From contig NC_080542.1 of assembly GCF_028640845.1 (NCBI RefSeq), forward strand, positions 13,347,901 to 13,411,900: 64,000 nucleotides of DNA, in the 5' to 3' direction. A program made the translations under genes and the position numbers. This DNA is from Ahaetulla prasina. Taxonomy: Eukaryota; Chordata; Lepidosauria; Squamata; Colubridae. Under the pieces are notes generated by a model. The model was not told the origin of the DNA and did no database searches. It saw only the letters and a program-made list of their open reading frames with translations. Shown in pieces: positions 1 through 22,366 of this stretch; the stretch's first letter is position 1, and every line of letters starts with the position of its first letter.

Positions 1-19
1 TATTTTTAATATCTCTTTC

Positions 20-165
20 ATTACGGTCAACAACTGCAGCCTCTCCTATACCCTCCTCATCTTCCTCCTCCCCCGCTTCCTTTGTTTCCTGCTTTTCATT
101 GGTCAACCAATGAAAATCATGTGTCTCCTTTGACAGACTGCTTTCGGGATCATTTTCATGCACAG
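20..165 (+). pseudogene. Relic of a V2R last exon (TM2-TM3 part)
   Basis: Translation shows the conserved V2R stretch around the second and third membrane helices (NNxSLSYTLL, then [10 protein letters not shown], then QTAFGIIF), closely matching exon 6 of the intact genes here. An in-frame TGA at 131-133 replaces the arginine of the usual LLRQT motif, and homology fades after about 165, with no helices 4-7. It has no neighbouring exons and lies just upstream of gene A on the same strand. It is a truncated, non-functional remnant of a former receptor copy; its upstream part may continue off the left edge. Confidence 0.8.
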
Positions 166-639
166 TTCATGAGCTAATGCAAATTTTATGAAAAAAAAAA
201 CGTAATGCAAGTTTTATGAAAAAAAAGCAATCTTCAGGAGTGACTTGGCTGTCATGATCACTGTTTTCCCCTGGCATCATTTGGAATAGTCATTGCAAAC
301 TATGGTCCAATTGCACCATGGGAATAAGCTGAAGAAATCATTGCAAAACACCGGGGTGGGGGGAGATTATTTCCTCACTGTTTTGAATCAGGAACAACTC
401 TGGTGAGGTAATCATCTGCCCTGTTTTAATAATTTTGACTGACTTCTCCTTTTCATTTGGCAACTCCCTGTAAAATACAACAGGACGTGGGCACCACTTT
501 AAAAACAAAGGATACATTCCCCTTTGGTCTTTGAAACTTTGAATACAGAGGACATTTAGCTCAAAAGCTGGTTTATTCTCAGCTTGTTTAGCTTTCCATC
601 TAAACCGTGAATGTTCCATTGGAGAATATTCCACCAGTC

Positions 640-12848
<12,209 letters not shown>

Positions 12849-12892
12849 CCAATATTGTCAGCAATGTCTTATATCATAACCCCCCCCCCCCA

Positions 12893-13500
12893 AACTAGAA
12901 TAGAACAGATGAATATAATAGAATTTTTTATTGGGCAAGTGTGATTGGACACACAAGGAATTTGTCTTGGTGCCTATGCTCTCAGTGTACATAAAAGAAA
13001 AGATACCTTCATCAAGGTACAACACTTACAACACTTAATGATGGTCATAGGGTACAAATTTAACACTTAATGATACAACTGTTAATGATAGTCATAGGGT
13101 ACAAATAAGCAATGACGAAGCAATGTGAATATAAATCGTAAGAATACAAGCAACAAAGTTACAGTCATAAGTGGGAGGAGATGGGTGACGGGCACAATGA
13201 GAAGGTTATATAGTAATGCAGATTTAGTAAATAGTTTGACAGTGTTGAGGGAATTATTTGTTTAGCAAAGTGATGGCGTTCGGGGGAAAAGCTGTTCTTG
13301 TGTCTAGTTGTTTTCTGTGCAGTGCTCTATAGCGTCATTTTGAGGGTAGGAGTTGAAACAATTTGTGTCCAGGATGTGAGGGATCTGTAAATATTTTCAC
13401 AGCCCTCTTTTTGATTTGTATTCATGCAGTTTACAGGTCCTCAATGGAAGGCAGGATGGTAGCAATTGTTTTTTCTGCAGTTCTAATTATGTGCAAGGTG
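12893..13500 (-). mobile_element. Rex1 3' fragment, antisense, in the 3' flank of gene A
   Basis: Begins at the family's AATAGAA-type tail, followed by TTGGGCAAGTGTGATTGGAC and the reverse complement of the segment around 11090-11530. It ends near 13500 and interrupts the flank shared with the fragment at 27436, whose homology resumes with ATGAATCCTATCA at about 13533. Confidence 0.85.
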
Positions 13501-14423
13501 TTTCCACTAATCTAATGGAAACACCTTGCAATGAATCCTATCAGATAGTAATTCAGGAATTACTATAATGAGAATATTATAATTCTTTCTTCATAGAAAC
13601 ATTTAGAAATAGTGCTGAAAACATTGTTTTAGTTGGTGTAGTGGTAGATGAGAAAACTCTGAATGTGGATGTAGATCCAACCAGCATTAATAGTGATCCA
13701 TTCTTCACCAAGATTTTGGTCTTTATGTGTCAACAGATATAACCAAAAATCCTCTCTAGGATTTCCTGTCTTTTGGTTTCTGCTGAATAGAAGTTGTACT
13801 TGATCTGTTTGTCTTTTTTTACATGACTACCACCTAATGCCTAACCATCAATGGGTACATTATCAGAATAGTATAACAAAGGAAAAATATACTTAATTTT
13901 ACATGTATTAACGGCAGCAAGAATTGTGTTTGCCCAAGTAGGGAAAAATGAAGAGAACCCTACAGATGAAAGAGTTATAAAAAGAAAAAAGAAATTAAAC
14001 TGTGCTGAGATGGATAGATTAACACTTAAAAGAAAAGAAAAAGAAGAAACAGAATACTTTTCAACATGGGACTTGTTTTAACAATGGGTAACTAATAGAA
14101 ACAGAGATCGGAATATAAAAAGACCCCCCCCCCAAAAAAAAAATAATCAAAATTTTTGTATTGAAATTTTTTTAGGATGGATAAACTAATTGTATTACTA
14201 TTTTGTGACTATTACTGATATGTTATGTTAATGTTATGTTAATGTTATGTTAACATAACATATCAGTATGTTATATTATATTATGTTATGTTAATTATGT
14301 TATGTAAATTATGTTTGTTATTAATGTTGATTACTGTTGCATTTCTACTTAAAACTAATTGTGCCCAAATAACACACTGTTCAGGCAGATATGGAATTTT
14401 TTATATGTATTAAAACAACAACA
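13501..14423. other. Intergenic: V2R 3' flank, then AT-rich sequence
   Basis: 13501-13740 is the inverted equivalent of 27200-27420, downstream of the minus-strand fragment: shared words include ATGAATCCTATCA, AGTAATT, GGTGTAGTGGTAGAT against GGTGAAGTGGTAGAT, and GAATGTGGATGTAGA against GAATGTGGATATAGA. 14222-14300 is a short AT-rich tandem and palindromic tract built on TTAATGTTATG. I see no gene in the rest. Confidence 0.7.
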
Positions 14424-14908
14424 ACAATGTTTCCCTGAAAATAGGACATGTCCTGAAAATAAAGCCAAGCCTGATTTTTGGGGTGGATGTAAATATACGC
14501 CCTCCCAAAAATAAGCCCTAGTGATGGGCTGGGCATGGCCTTTTTGAAGGTCTCTGACAGTGAAATGAGGTTGGGGGGCGGGCACCATGCACAACAATCC
14601 AGAACCCATTTCTCAGCTTCAAAGGCCTTTCCTGAAGGCTTCTGATAGCAAAATAGAGTCCTGGGGCAACATGCATGTTGTGGCTCCCACCCCCAAACCT
14701 GGCCCCATGCCGAAAAGTGACTCGGAGCCGGGCCTGGTGCCAGAAAGTGATTTGGACAGTGAAGGGGAAGGGCCATCAGGACTTACCTCAGAAGCACCGG
14801 CCTCCCTGGATCAGCTCCAGGAGCCAGAAGCAGGCCAAGCGAAAGAGATAATGAGGCCTCCTTCTCCTGACTCTTTCCCCCCCCCAGGCCATGCTTGCAG
14901 ACCCAGCT

Positions 14909-14913
14909 GACAG
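14909..14913. repeat. Target-site duplication, left (GACAG)
   Basis: GACAG directly precedes the TG of the left LTR and recurs directly after the CA of the right LTR (19433-19437): a 5-bp duplication made by retroviral-type integrase. Confidence 0.85.
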
Positions 14914-15090
14914 TGTTAAGTTTGGGCAATAACGAGGCAGGAGACCAGGGTAGTGACAACAGCTCTTTAATATACAGTGAACCCAGCAACCAGTACTGAG
15001 GAAAACCTCTCTTTATATATGTTTCAGCCGGTGGTTTCAACCAATCAGCAACGTGCTAATTCCCGCCAAAACTTTTAAAGATACATTACA
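14914..15090 (-). repeat. Gypsy 3' LTR (left copy)
   Basis: 177 bp bounded by TG and CA. It differs from the other LTR by one base in the segment AATCAGCAACGTGC (T in the other copy). It is the downstream LTR because the purine tract lies next to it. Confidence 0.9.
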
Positions 15091-15104
15091 CTCCTTCCCT
15101 CCCA
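15091..15104 (-). other. Polypurine tract of the Gypsy element
   Basis: On the - strand GGGAGGGAAGGAG lies directly before the 3' LTR, as expected for the plus-strand DNA primer. Confidence 0.8.
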
Positions 15105-15307
15105 GAAGGCATTTTACCATTATTTACATAATTTAAGCATATTATTTCTCTACGTAGTCACGCAGGTAAACTGGGCGTTTCCTAACCCTTCCGGACCTGC
15201 GCAGTTCACTTTCTGGGGTTGAGTCGAGCTGACCGGAGGGACTGCCCGTTCCTCGCAGCTCCTCCTCCAGGCCATCCGGCTTTGGATTACTGGCCGAGTC
15301 GAGCCTA

Positions 15308-18010
15308 CTATCCTCGGGAAGGACTGGAGGGTGTCGCTGGACCTCGTCTGAACCCCGTTTTTTCCCGGTTGGAGTCAGTTAGGGGTTCAATCAATGAGTA
15401 GTCAGGGCCCGTTCCGTCTATCTCTGGTCTAGTGATAATCCTATTCCTCAGTTGATCTATGTGACGTCTCCACAATCGGCCGTCCTCTATCTCTACAAGA
15501 TAAGACTTGGGGCCCGTGGTGTCAATGATTGTTCCCTTTAACCAGTTTGGGCCGTCACCGTAATTGTGCGCCCATACAGGACTCCCTATGGTTAGTTCCC
15601 TTGTTTTGCCTGATATTGTTTGGTACCCGTCTGGCGTGTAATTCGGGTTTAACCGGTCTAAGGGGCATCTTAGTTTTCGCCCCATCAGTAGCTCTGCTGG
15701 GCTGCGGCCAGTAGCTACACAAGGGGTTCTGTGTTGTACCGTTAGGAATGCGTCAATTTGTGATTGCCAATCACCCGGGCCGCTTGACAATGCCTCTTTC
15801 GCGCTCCGGACGAAACGTTCAGCAAGGCCGTTCGTCGCAGGGTGGAAAGGCGCTGAGAGGGCATGTCGGATGCCCTCTTCTGCTAAGTACCCCTCAAAAA
15901 GTGTCGCGGTGAACTGTGGCCCATTGTCTGACACGAGAGTGTCCGGCAGCCCGTGCGTAGCGAAAAGGTGCCTTAGTGCTGAAATGACAGCTTCAGCGGT
16001 TGTGGATTTCATTAGGATGATCTCCAGCCATTTGGAGAATGCATCCACCACTATTAGAAACGTTTGGCCATGGAAAGGGCCAGCGAAGTCTATGTGTATA
16101 CGGGACCAAGGGCCTTGGGGTTTCTCCCACTCCCGGACTGGGGCCGTTGGTGGTAGTGGTCTGGACTCCTGGCACCTTTGGCATTTGCCAACCTTGTCGC
16201 TAATCTCCTTGTCCATTTGGGGCCACCACACATAGCTTCTAGCTAAACCCTTCATTCTCACGATCCCAGGGTGACCTTCGTGCAGAAGTTCCAGAACTTT
16301 TTCCCGCAATTTCTCTGGAACTACCACCCTATCCCCCCAGAGCAGGCACCCCCCTTGCACCGATAATTCCCCGCTTTTCTTGACAAATTCTTTGAAACGC
16401 TCGCCCGGCGCAGCGGGCCACCCTCTTTGGACCCAACCGATTACAGTTCTCAAAGTAATGTCCCGGTATGACGCCCGAGCCACCTCCTTAGACGTGACTG
16501 GGCCAGAGTCCAGAGAGTCGATTAACAGTATGGGCGTCCCCGGAGTGGGGTCCTCGATCACCCCTGGCAGTGGGCATCTGCTTAACGCGTCCGCATGCCC
16601 CAACTCCTTTCCTGGCCGATGCCGCAGTTTATAGGAGTAGGTGGCTAAAAAGATAGTCCATCGGGTCAATCGGGGCGAGAGTGCCACAGGCGTTGGGCGG
16701 TCACCAGCCAGTAACCCTAACAGTGGTCTGTGGTCTGTAACAATTTCAAAATCTCTACCAAAGACGTATTCGTGAAACTTTTTTACTCCTGAAACTATAG
16801 CTAGGGCTTCCCTATCCAACTGACTATAGTTCCTCTCTGCCGAGGACATTGTTCTGGAGTAGAAGGCTATTGGGGCTTCTGTGCCATTTGGAAGCCTGTG
16901 GCTGAGCACAGCACCCACCCCGTAGGGGGAAGCATCGCAAACTAATACCAATGGCATTGTGCTATGATACTGGATCAGTAAACTATCGCTCGAGAGTAGG
17001 TTTTTTACTGCCTCGAAAGCCCTAGCTTCCGTCTTTCCCCAAGACCAAACAGTATTCTTTCCCAGTAGCTTATGTAGCGGCTCAGCAACGGTTGCCTTAT
17101 TTTTCAAAAAGACCGCGTAAAAGTTCACTAAACCCAGGAATGCCTGCAGCTCTGTTTTGTTTTTGGGCGCTGGAGCCTTTCTTATTGCCTTGACCTTGCT
17201 CTCAGTGGGGTGAATTCCTTCCTTGTCTATTCTGTAGCCCAAGAACTCTACGGATTCTACCCCTATTTGGCATTTGTTCACTTTAACTTTTAGACCGGCT
17301 GACCGGAAAATGCCCAAAACTTTTCTCAACCGCTCCTCCAATTCGTCTAAATTTTCGGCTGATATTAATACATCATCAAAATAGGGGACCACCCCCGGGA
17401 GCCCTTGCAGAAGTCGCTCCATTAAATTTTGAAATAGACCAGGTGCCACACTCACCCCAAACTGTAACCGGGTACACTTGAAAGCACCTCTGTGAGTCAC
17501 AATTGTCTGGGCTTCGGCTGTGTTGGCGTCTACAGGCAGTTGTTGATAGGCTTGAGCCAAATCTAATTTGGCAAAAACGTGCCCTTGCCCCAGCGAGTGC
17601 AGCAAGTGTTGCACCACTGGGACCGGGTAAGCGCTTTTTTGCAAGGCTTTGTTTAAAGTTGCCTTGTAGTCAGCGCAGATTCTTACTGACCCATCTGGTT
17701 TCACTGGGGTGACGATTGGCGTCTCCCACTTTGCATGATCGACTGGCACTAGTATCCCCTGACTGACTAGTTTGTCTATCTCCCTGTCAATCTTGGGTTT
17801 AAGGGCAAAAGGGACCCTCCTTGCTTTTAACCGTATGGGGGCTACCTGGGGGTCTAAATTGAAAGAAATAGGGGTCCCCTTGTACTTGCCCAGGCAGTCC
17901 TTGAAAACATCTTCGAATTCGTCCATGAGTGTGTCCTTTAGGTTAAAGTCATTTCTGTAGATGCCAGTCACTCCCATGCCCAATGCTCGGAACCAGTCTA
18001 GTCCCAACAA
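15308..18010 (-). CDS. Gypsy pol: reverse transcriptase, RNase H, integrase
   Basis: Open frame of 900 codons. The nominal first Met is the end of the protease region (LGLDWFRALG); in the element this frame continues from protease. Reverse transcriptase shows FAKLDLAQAYQQLPV and the catalytic YFDD of VPYFDDVLIS; RNase H shows LVCDASPYGVGAVLS and the TDHRPLLGLL region, ending in PGKELGHADALSR. Integrase has an HHCC zinc finger (LHEGHPG ... CQRC), IHIDFAGPF, SDNGPQF and HPATNGLAERF, giving the D, D, E triad, then a C-terminal RKLRCPLDRLNP-type tail. The enzyme part looks intact although the upstream frames are broken. It belongs to the transposon, not to the host. Confidence 0.93.
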   Translation of the reverse strand: MLGLDWFRALGMGVTGIYRNDFNLKDTLMDEFEDVFKDCLGKYKGTPISFNLDPQVAPIRLKARRVPFALKPKIDREIDKLVSQGILVPVDHAKWETPIVTPVKPDGSVRICADYKATLNKALQKSAYPVPVVQHLLHSLGQGHVFAKLDLAQAYQQLPVDANTAEAQTIVTHRGAFKCTRLQFGVSVAPGLFQNLMERLLQGLPGVVPYFDDVLISAENLDELEERLRKVLGIFRSAGLKVKVNKCQIGVESVEFLGYRIDKEGIHPTESKVKAIRKAPAPKNKTELQAFLGLVNFYAVFLKNKATVAEPLHKLLGKNTVWSWGKTEARAFEAVKNLLSSDSLLIQYHSTMPLVLVCDASPYGVGAVLSHRLPNGTEAPIAFYSRTMSSAERNYSQLDREALAIVSGVKKFHEYVFGRDFEIVTDHRPLLGLLAGDRPTPVALSPRLTRWTIFLATYSYKLRHRPGKELGHADALSRCPLPGVIEDPTPGTPILLIDSLDSGPVTSKEVARASYRDITLRTVIGWVQRGWPAAPGERFKEFVKKSGELSVQGGCLLWGDRVVVPEKLREKVLELLHEGHPGIVRMKGLARSYVWWPQMDKEISDKVGKCQRCQESRPLPPTAPVREWEKPQGPWSRIHIDFAGPFHGQTFLIVVDAFSKWLEIILMKSTTAEAVISALRHLFATHGLPDTLVSDNGPQFTATLFEGYLAEEGIRHALSAPFHPATNGLAERFVRSAKEALSSGPGDWQSQIDAFLTVQHRTPCVATGRSPAELLMGRKLRCPLDRLNPNYTPDGYQTISGKTRELTIGSPVWAHNYGDGPNWLKGTIIDTTGPKSYLVEIEDGRLWRRHIDQLRNRIITRPEIDGTGPDYSLIEPLTDSNREKTGFRRGPATPSSPSRG

Positions 18011-18341
18011 GCTTGGCAGGGTCCCTTCGACTATCGTGATGGGCAGGGTTTTCTTGTGTGGTCCTTACTCGACGTGGACGGATGTTGTCCCTCGAACAGG
18101 GATGCGATTCCCTTGGTAGTCTTGAACTTTTAGCCGCTGTGTTTGCAGTTTGCGTTTGGCGATTTTCGGCAAAGCTTTTAAAAGTGTCCCAGGACATGAT
18201 TGTGATCGCTGACCCTGTGTCCACCTCCAGCCGGCACGGCACTTCTTCAATTTTGGTTTTGTGAATATTTTCTTCTCTAGGCGGGTCGCCGCGACCCACT
18301 ATTACGGTCGTCGGTTTGACTTGCGCCTTTTTCTTGACCAA
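17949..18341 (-). pseudogene. Gypsy protease region, frameshifted
   Basis: Contains the aspartic protease motif VDTGSAITIMSWDTF. After this motif the protease continues in another frame (18065-18250, ending SVHVE), where a TAA interrupts it just before the pol frame. An in-frame TGA separates it from the gag end; this may be a natural gag stop. The protein would not be functional as read. Confidence 0.75.
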
Positions 18342-19157
18342 TCACGGGTCGCCTTGCCGATCCCGCGCTCTGATTGGTTGGTTTGAATTTTCGGCGGACG
18401 GTTGAGGTGCTCGACAAACTTGAGCCAGGTGCCCCTCTTCTCGCACCGACATGTAGCGCCCTTGAACTTGCATTGATGACGCTGGTGTTGCCCTCCGCAA
18501 CTTCCGCATTCATCCCGGTCTTCTTTCTCGGTCTCGGTGTGAAAACTCCTTCCTCATCCTCGCCGCCTGATTCGGTCTGGACTTCTTCGTTGTGGACCGG
18601 AGTTGATTTCGCCGCCATTGGTGTGAGCGGCTTTTGTAGGGTTTCCGCCGCTTGGGTGGACATCTCATGAGCTCTGGCTTCGTCCAGAGCGTTTGCCAGC
18701 GTTAGGTTGCTTTTGGATAGCAGCCGCCTCCGCAAACGAATGTCTCTGACCCCACGGATGAGTTGCTCCAACAGTTCCTCATCCAAATCTCGGTACCCAC
18801 AAAATTCAGAGGCTTTCCTCAGGGCGGCCATGTAATCGCTGATGGACTCGCCTCTTGCTGTCTGCGCACTCCAAATTCAAAACGCTGCACATATTTGGAC
18901 GGTGTTGGCGCGAAATGGTTCTTCAATAGGTTCTGCAGAGTTTGCCACGATACCGATTGTACCGGCGTTGGCTCTGCCAGGGCTTCTGCGATGTCGATGA
19001 CCTCGGGACCGCAGTGGCTCAGGAAATACGCCCTTTTTCTGTTGTCTGGAACTCCTTGCAGTTCGTTCGCCTCGAGGAAACTCTCGAAACGGGTCATGTA
19101 TGTCCCCCATTTCTCCTTGGATGGGTCAAACGGCGCGGGCGGTGTGTAGCTGGCCAT
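18277..19157 (-). pseudogene. Gypsy gag, frameshifted
   Basis: ATG at 19157 opens a capsid-like start (MASYTPPAPFDPSKEKWGTY) that reads to 18819; a one-base loss near 18855 moves the rest to another frame, 18831-18277 (EELLEQLIRGVRDIRLRRRL). Downstream, cysteine-rich nucleocapsid sequence (CGSCGG, HQC, CRCEKR) lies in yet another frame near 18420-18520, so a second shift is likely. Gag is normally one frame. Confidence 0.75.
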
Positions 19158-19236
19158 CGCTGCGTTCCGCCCTGAATTTTGCTGGGTTCGGTCCTCGTAG
19201 TGCGTTCAGCTCTTTCCTGGTGCTTTTAGCCTCAGG

Positions 19237-19254
19237 ATCCCATCCTCGTCGCCA
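19237..19254 (-). other. Primer-binding site, tRNA-Ser type
   Basis: The + strand reads ATCCCATCCTCGTCGCCA, identical as far as I recall to the 3' end of vertebrate tRNA-Ser(GCT) with CCA. It lies one base from the 5' LTR (19256), as expected for priming minus-strand DNA. Confidence 0.8.
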
Positions 19255-19255
19255 G

Positions 19256-19432
19256 TGTTAAGTTTGGGCAATAACGAGGCAGGAGACCAGGGTAGTGACA
19301 ACAGCTCTTTAATATACAGTGAACCCAGCAACCAGTACTGAGGAAAACCTCTCTTTATATATGTTTCAGCCGGTGGTTTCAACCAATCAGCAATGTGCTA
19401 ATTCCCGCCAAAACTTTTAAAGATACATTACA
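19256..19432 (-). repeat. Gypsy 5' LTR (right copy)
   Basis: 177 bp, TG...CA, one base different from the left LTR. It is followed by the second GACAG (19433-19437). Confidence 0.9.
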
Positions 19433-19928
19433 GACAGCAATCAGGCTTGGCTCAATCGCAGGTTTCATAGGCAGGAGAGAAGGGAATGACAGAAACAGGG
19501 GAGGGGCAGACCTAGGAAGTGCTGAGTCACGGACCCACACCCCACAGGATATAAAAGGCAGCAAGAGCTGGTGTCTCTCTTTGTATCAGGCAAATCCACG
19601 GATTGAGTAGAGCTGAAGTTTGTGACTCACCAGCATCTTGGCAGCTAACGAGGGCTCTTGGCAGACACTGGCTCTTTTGCTGCCAGAGCTGATAAGAGCC
19701 GGTAATTAAGCCATTGTTCGGACGGAGGTGAGGAGGACATAACAATGCGCAAGTGGCAGCAAATGGCCGCAGACGTAGGCTGGCAGCAGCCACACAGGCT
19801 CCTGCTGGCCGGGGGTGTAGGTGCTGCCATTGTGAGGTGAGACATCCTCAGAAAATAAGGCCCGGTGCCTCTTTTGAAGGCCAAAAATAATAATAAGACA
19901 GGGTCTTATTTTTGGGGAAACACAGGTA

Positions 19929-20137
19929 GTAGGAAAGTAGGAAATCTCTACAGTGCCCTGGGTAAGTAAATAATATCGGTGTCAAGAGTTTCGATTTCAT
20001 GTCCTGCCTAAATTTGTTTACCTAATTTGGCTTGCTCAACCTGAAGAGCTACGTCAAACCCTCATTATTTCTAGCTCTTGAGTTTCTAGCTCACAGCCTA
20101 AATGCTTTGGAGGGACAGCAAGCAAAATGAAGAGATT
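19929..20137. other. Intergenic, nothing recognised
   Basis: AT-rich sequence between the split DNA transposon and the next hAT element. No exon, repeat end or regulatory motif stands out. Confidence 0.4.
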
Positions 20138-20145
20138 CTGTATCA

Positions 20146-20904
20146 CAGTGATCACCAACTGTGGTCCACAAGAAAATTTTGGTGGTTCACTGAAAAATTA
20201 TTTGCATTTTTTATATTGCACTAAATCAGGGGTCCTCAAACTACGGCCCCTGGGCTGAATACATGCAAAAAACGTTTGTGTTGCTGCAGAGACTCTCCCC
20301 CTTCTGGGTCTTTTTGTGCGGGTTGAAGGGGGGGAAGAAATTCCGACTTGGGGTCTGCTTCAGCCTCCTGGTGTGGGGCTTTGGGCGAAGGCTGGAGAGA
20401 AGTGCTGCTGGTGACGAAGAGCTGGAGGGCCTTTTTCCAGTGGGACTGCATCATGGCCTGGAACTGGCTGACCATCTTAGCCCACTGAGCCTCCAGGTAC
20501 CTGGCCTTGCACTCCCACAGGTCTTCCCTCTGCTTGGAAAGCCTATGCTCCTAGTCCTCAGTGAGGTGCTTCTGCTAAGCCTCCTTCACGGCCAGATCCA
20601 ATTTGAACTGTGATATTTGCCCAAGTCTTTCTCATGGTGGCTGCTTAGGTCCAGCAACTGCTTCATGTTGAGGCCCTAAGGAGTTGGGTGGGGAGGGGAG
20701 GAGTGGCCAGAATGGGAGGGGCGAGTAGAGGCTGGTGAGGCGCCCCTTGATGTGAGTGACATCGAGTTGGCCACACCCACCCAGTCACATGACCACCTAG
20801 CCACACCCACCCAGATGGTCATTAGGCAGATCATATTAGTGGTCCGTGGGATTTAAAATTATGAATTTAGTGGTCCCTGAGGTCCGAAAGGTTGATGACC
20901 CCTG
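20146..20904. mobile_element. hAT-type non-autonomous element with 8-bp TSD
   Basis: Termini CAGTGATCACCAACTGTGG and, inverted, CAGGGGTCATCAACCTTTCG; flanked by the identical octamer CTGTATCA (20138-20145 and 20905-20912). A second hAT-like start, CAGGGGTCCTCAAACTACGG (about 20228), lies inside, suggesting nesting. CACACCCACCCAG repeats are near the right end. No transposase is seen. Confidence 0.8.
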
Positions 20905-21068
20905 CTGTATCATAATGATCAATGAATGGAAGGATGTCTTTATTATTTCCTAATTAAAAGGCCTTCGGTTGCATTTGTCTATAGTTGTGTTAAACTATAA
21001 AATAAGCTCAATAAACATATATTCCAATGTTTCAAAATTACTCTATTCCTTTCATATTGATGAGGGTG

Positions 21069-21070
<2 letters not shown>

Positions 21071-21110
<40 letters not shown>
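21071..21110. repeat. GT dinucleotide array
   Basis: About 20 GT units, uninterrupted. Intergenic. Confidence 0.97.
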
Positions 21111-21113
<3 letters not shown>

Positions 21114-21280
21114 AATGTATATATGTTCATATGTGTACATTTCTGTGATATACAGGATGTATCTTAATGAGTTTCAATAACGGAAGTTATATTTGTTGCT
21201 AAGCTGGAAATTCCTCTGAAAAAATGGAATCTGAAAATTCAGGATATTCTTTTCTGTCATACCAATGAATCATAAGGGTC

Positions 21281-21347
<67 letters not shown>

Positions 21348-21349
21348 TC
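21281..21349. repeat. CTTT tetranucleotide array
   Basis: About 17 perfect CTTT units, uninterrupted. Intergenic. Confidence 0.97.
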
Positions 21350-21455
21350 ATGCAAGAAGGTAATTTATTTTTTCAAAAAGTGATACAATTCTGTTTGTAA
21401 ATAAAGAGAATTATGAAGTAGCTTTTCAACTCTTTTAGTTACCTGCCATTCAAAC

Positions 21456-21614
21456 CAGTAGTGGGTTGCTACTGGTTCACCCTAGATTGGGCGAACCGGT
21501 AGCAGCTTCTGTGAAGCATCTCCAGATGCTTCTGTGTAGAAATGGTGTATGCATGCAGAATCGTGCACATACCCACGAGCAAACCAGTAGTGACAGGTTT
21601 TGAAACCCACCCTG
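21456..21614. mobile_element. hAT MITE, 159 bp
   Basis: Starts CAGTAGTGGGTTGCTA and ends AAACCCACCCTG. Flanking octamers ATTCAAAC (21448-21455) and ATTCATAC (21615-21622) match at 7 of 8. It contains GAACCGGTAGC, shared with related elements at 36999 and 50323. Confidence 0.7.
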
Positions 21615-21638
21615 ATTCATACACTGAAACTCTTATAG

Positions 21639-22358
21639 CAGTGGTGGCGAAGAGAGCCATTGTTGTGCCCCACTCCCCCTCCGATGACCGGGTCTAGGAA
21701 ATCCGTATCAGGCATGGCAACGAAGCCTCTGCAGCTATGCCAAATTCCTTCGAGGTTTCTCAGGGCAGACAGGAGTCCAAGTTGTGACTTCAGCAAACTA
21801 GATGAGACATTTGCATTTTGGGGATTTGGGCACACACATGTGCATTCGCACATGCACGCTTGTGCTTTGGGCACTCGGCTAAAGTAACCAGATTTCAGCG
21901 ATGGCAAAGCGGGACACCATTGACGGGGGGGGGGGGGGCGCTGAGCATGCGCGCTAAGTCTTGCCACCTGGCTGAAGGAGGAGGAGCGGCTGCTGCTTCT
22001 CGGCTCTTCCAGGCAGGCTCGGCTCTCCTTGGCTCTCCTCTCGGCTCTTCCAGGCAGCCTCCAGCTGGCGAAGTCAAGCGGCGTCTCTCCTCTGCCCGCT
22101 CCCGCGAGAGCGGGCAATCTCATGCCCCCTTCTCCGCCACTCCCCCTTCTCCGCCTCCTCTTCCTCCTCTTGCGTTGTCACCTCCCATTTTCAGAATAGG
22201 AGTGAATGGAGTCTGCGTCTGAAGGTGGGATTTTTTTAAAAAAAAATGTTTAAAAAAATCGGGACTTTTTTGAAATGCCGCGGTACGCGGGACAAATTAT
22301 TAAAAAGCGGGACGTCTGGTCACTATACACTTGGCACCAAGAAGATTAACCATCACTG
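21639..22358. mobile_element. hAT element with a nested GC-rich element
   Basis: Left end CAGTGGTGGCGAAG, right end inverted CAGTGATGGTTAATC, flanked by a perfect octamer TCTTATAG (21631-21638 and 22359-22366). Inside, about 21885-22325 forms a CpG-rich unit whose ends (GTAACCAGAT and, inverted, GTGACCAGAC) suggest a second nested DNA transposon. The CpG richness is not evidence for a gene promoter. Confidence 0.78.
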
Positions 22359-22366
22359 TCTTATAG

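Larger units (their letters stand above)
14914..19432 (-). mobile_element. Ty3/Gypsy LTR retrotransposon, Mag-like, nearly complete
   Basis: Antisense element of 4519 bp with 177-bp LTRs (TGTTAAG...ATTACA), a GACAG 5-bp target duplication on both sides, a primer-binding site matching the 3' end of tRNA-Ser including CCA, and a purine tract before the 3' LTR. Order is gag, protease, reverse transcriptase, RNase H, integrase. The 900-codon RT/RH/IN frame is open; gag and protease carry a one-base loss, a further shift, an in-frame TGA and a TAA, so this copy cannot make a normal polyprotein. The LTRs differ at one CpG position only, so insertion was recent. Mag-clade assignment rests on the short LTR, tRNA-Ser primer and resemblance to K02A2.6-like polyproteins, recalled rather than searched. 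Confidence 0.92.
14424..19928. mobile_element. Older DNA transposon split by the Gypsy insertion
   Basis: The left end AATGTTTCCCTGAAAATAGG and the right end GGTCTTATTTTTGGGGAAAC are inverted relatives of the termini of the MITE at 3472-3785. Without the Gypsy element about 980 bp remain, with a duplicated GACAG at the break. The left half carries an open frame (14587-14910) rich in Pro, Ser and Glu with no recognised domain. The right half contains AGGATATAAAAGGCAGC (about 19547-19563), a TATA-like string. Confidence 0.6.

Noticed and set aside
338..634. 98-codon open frame on the - strand before gene A
   Set aside because: No domain, no composition or splice evidence, and it overlaps the 5' region of gene A exon 1. 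Probably chance.
15528..19175. Several + strand open frames of 60-130 codons across the Gypsy element
   Set aside because: They are antisense shadows of the gag-pol frames.
21890..22200. CpG-rich stretch resembling a promoter island
   Set aside because: It lies inside a DNA transposon nested in a hAT element, with no gene start nearby.
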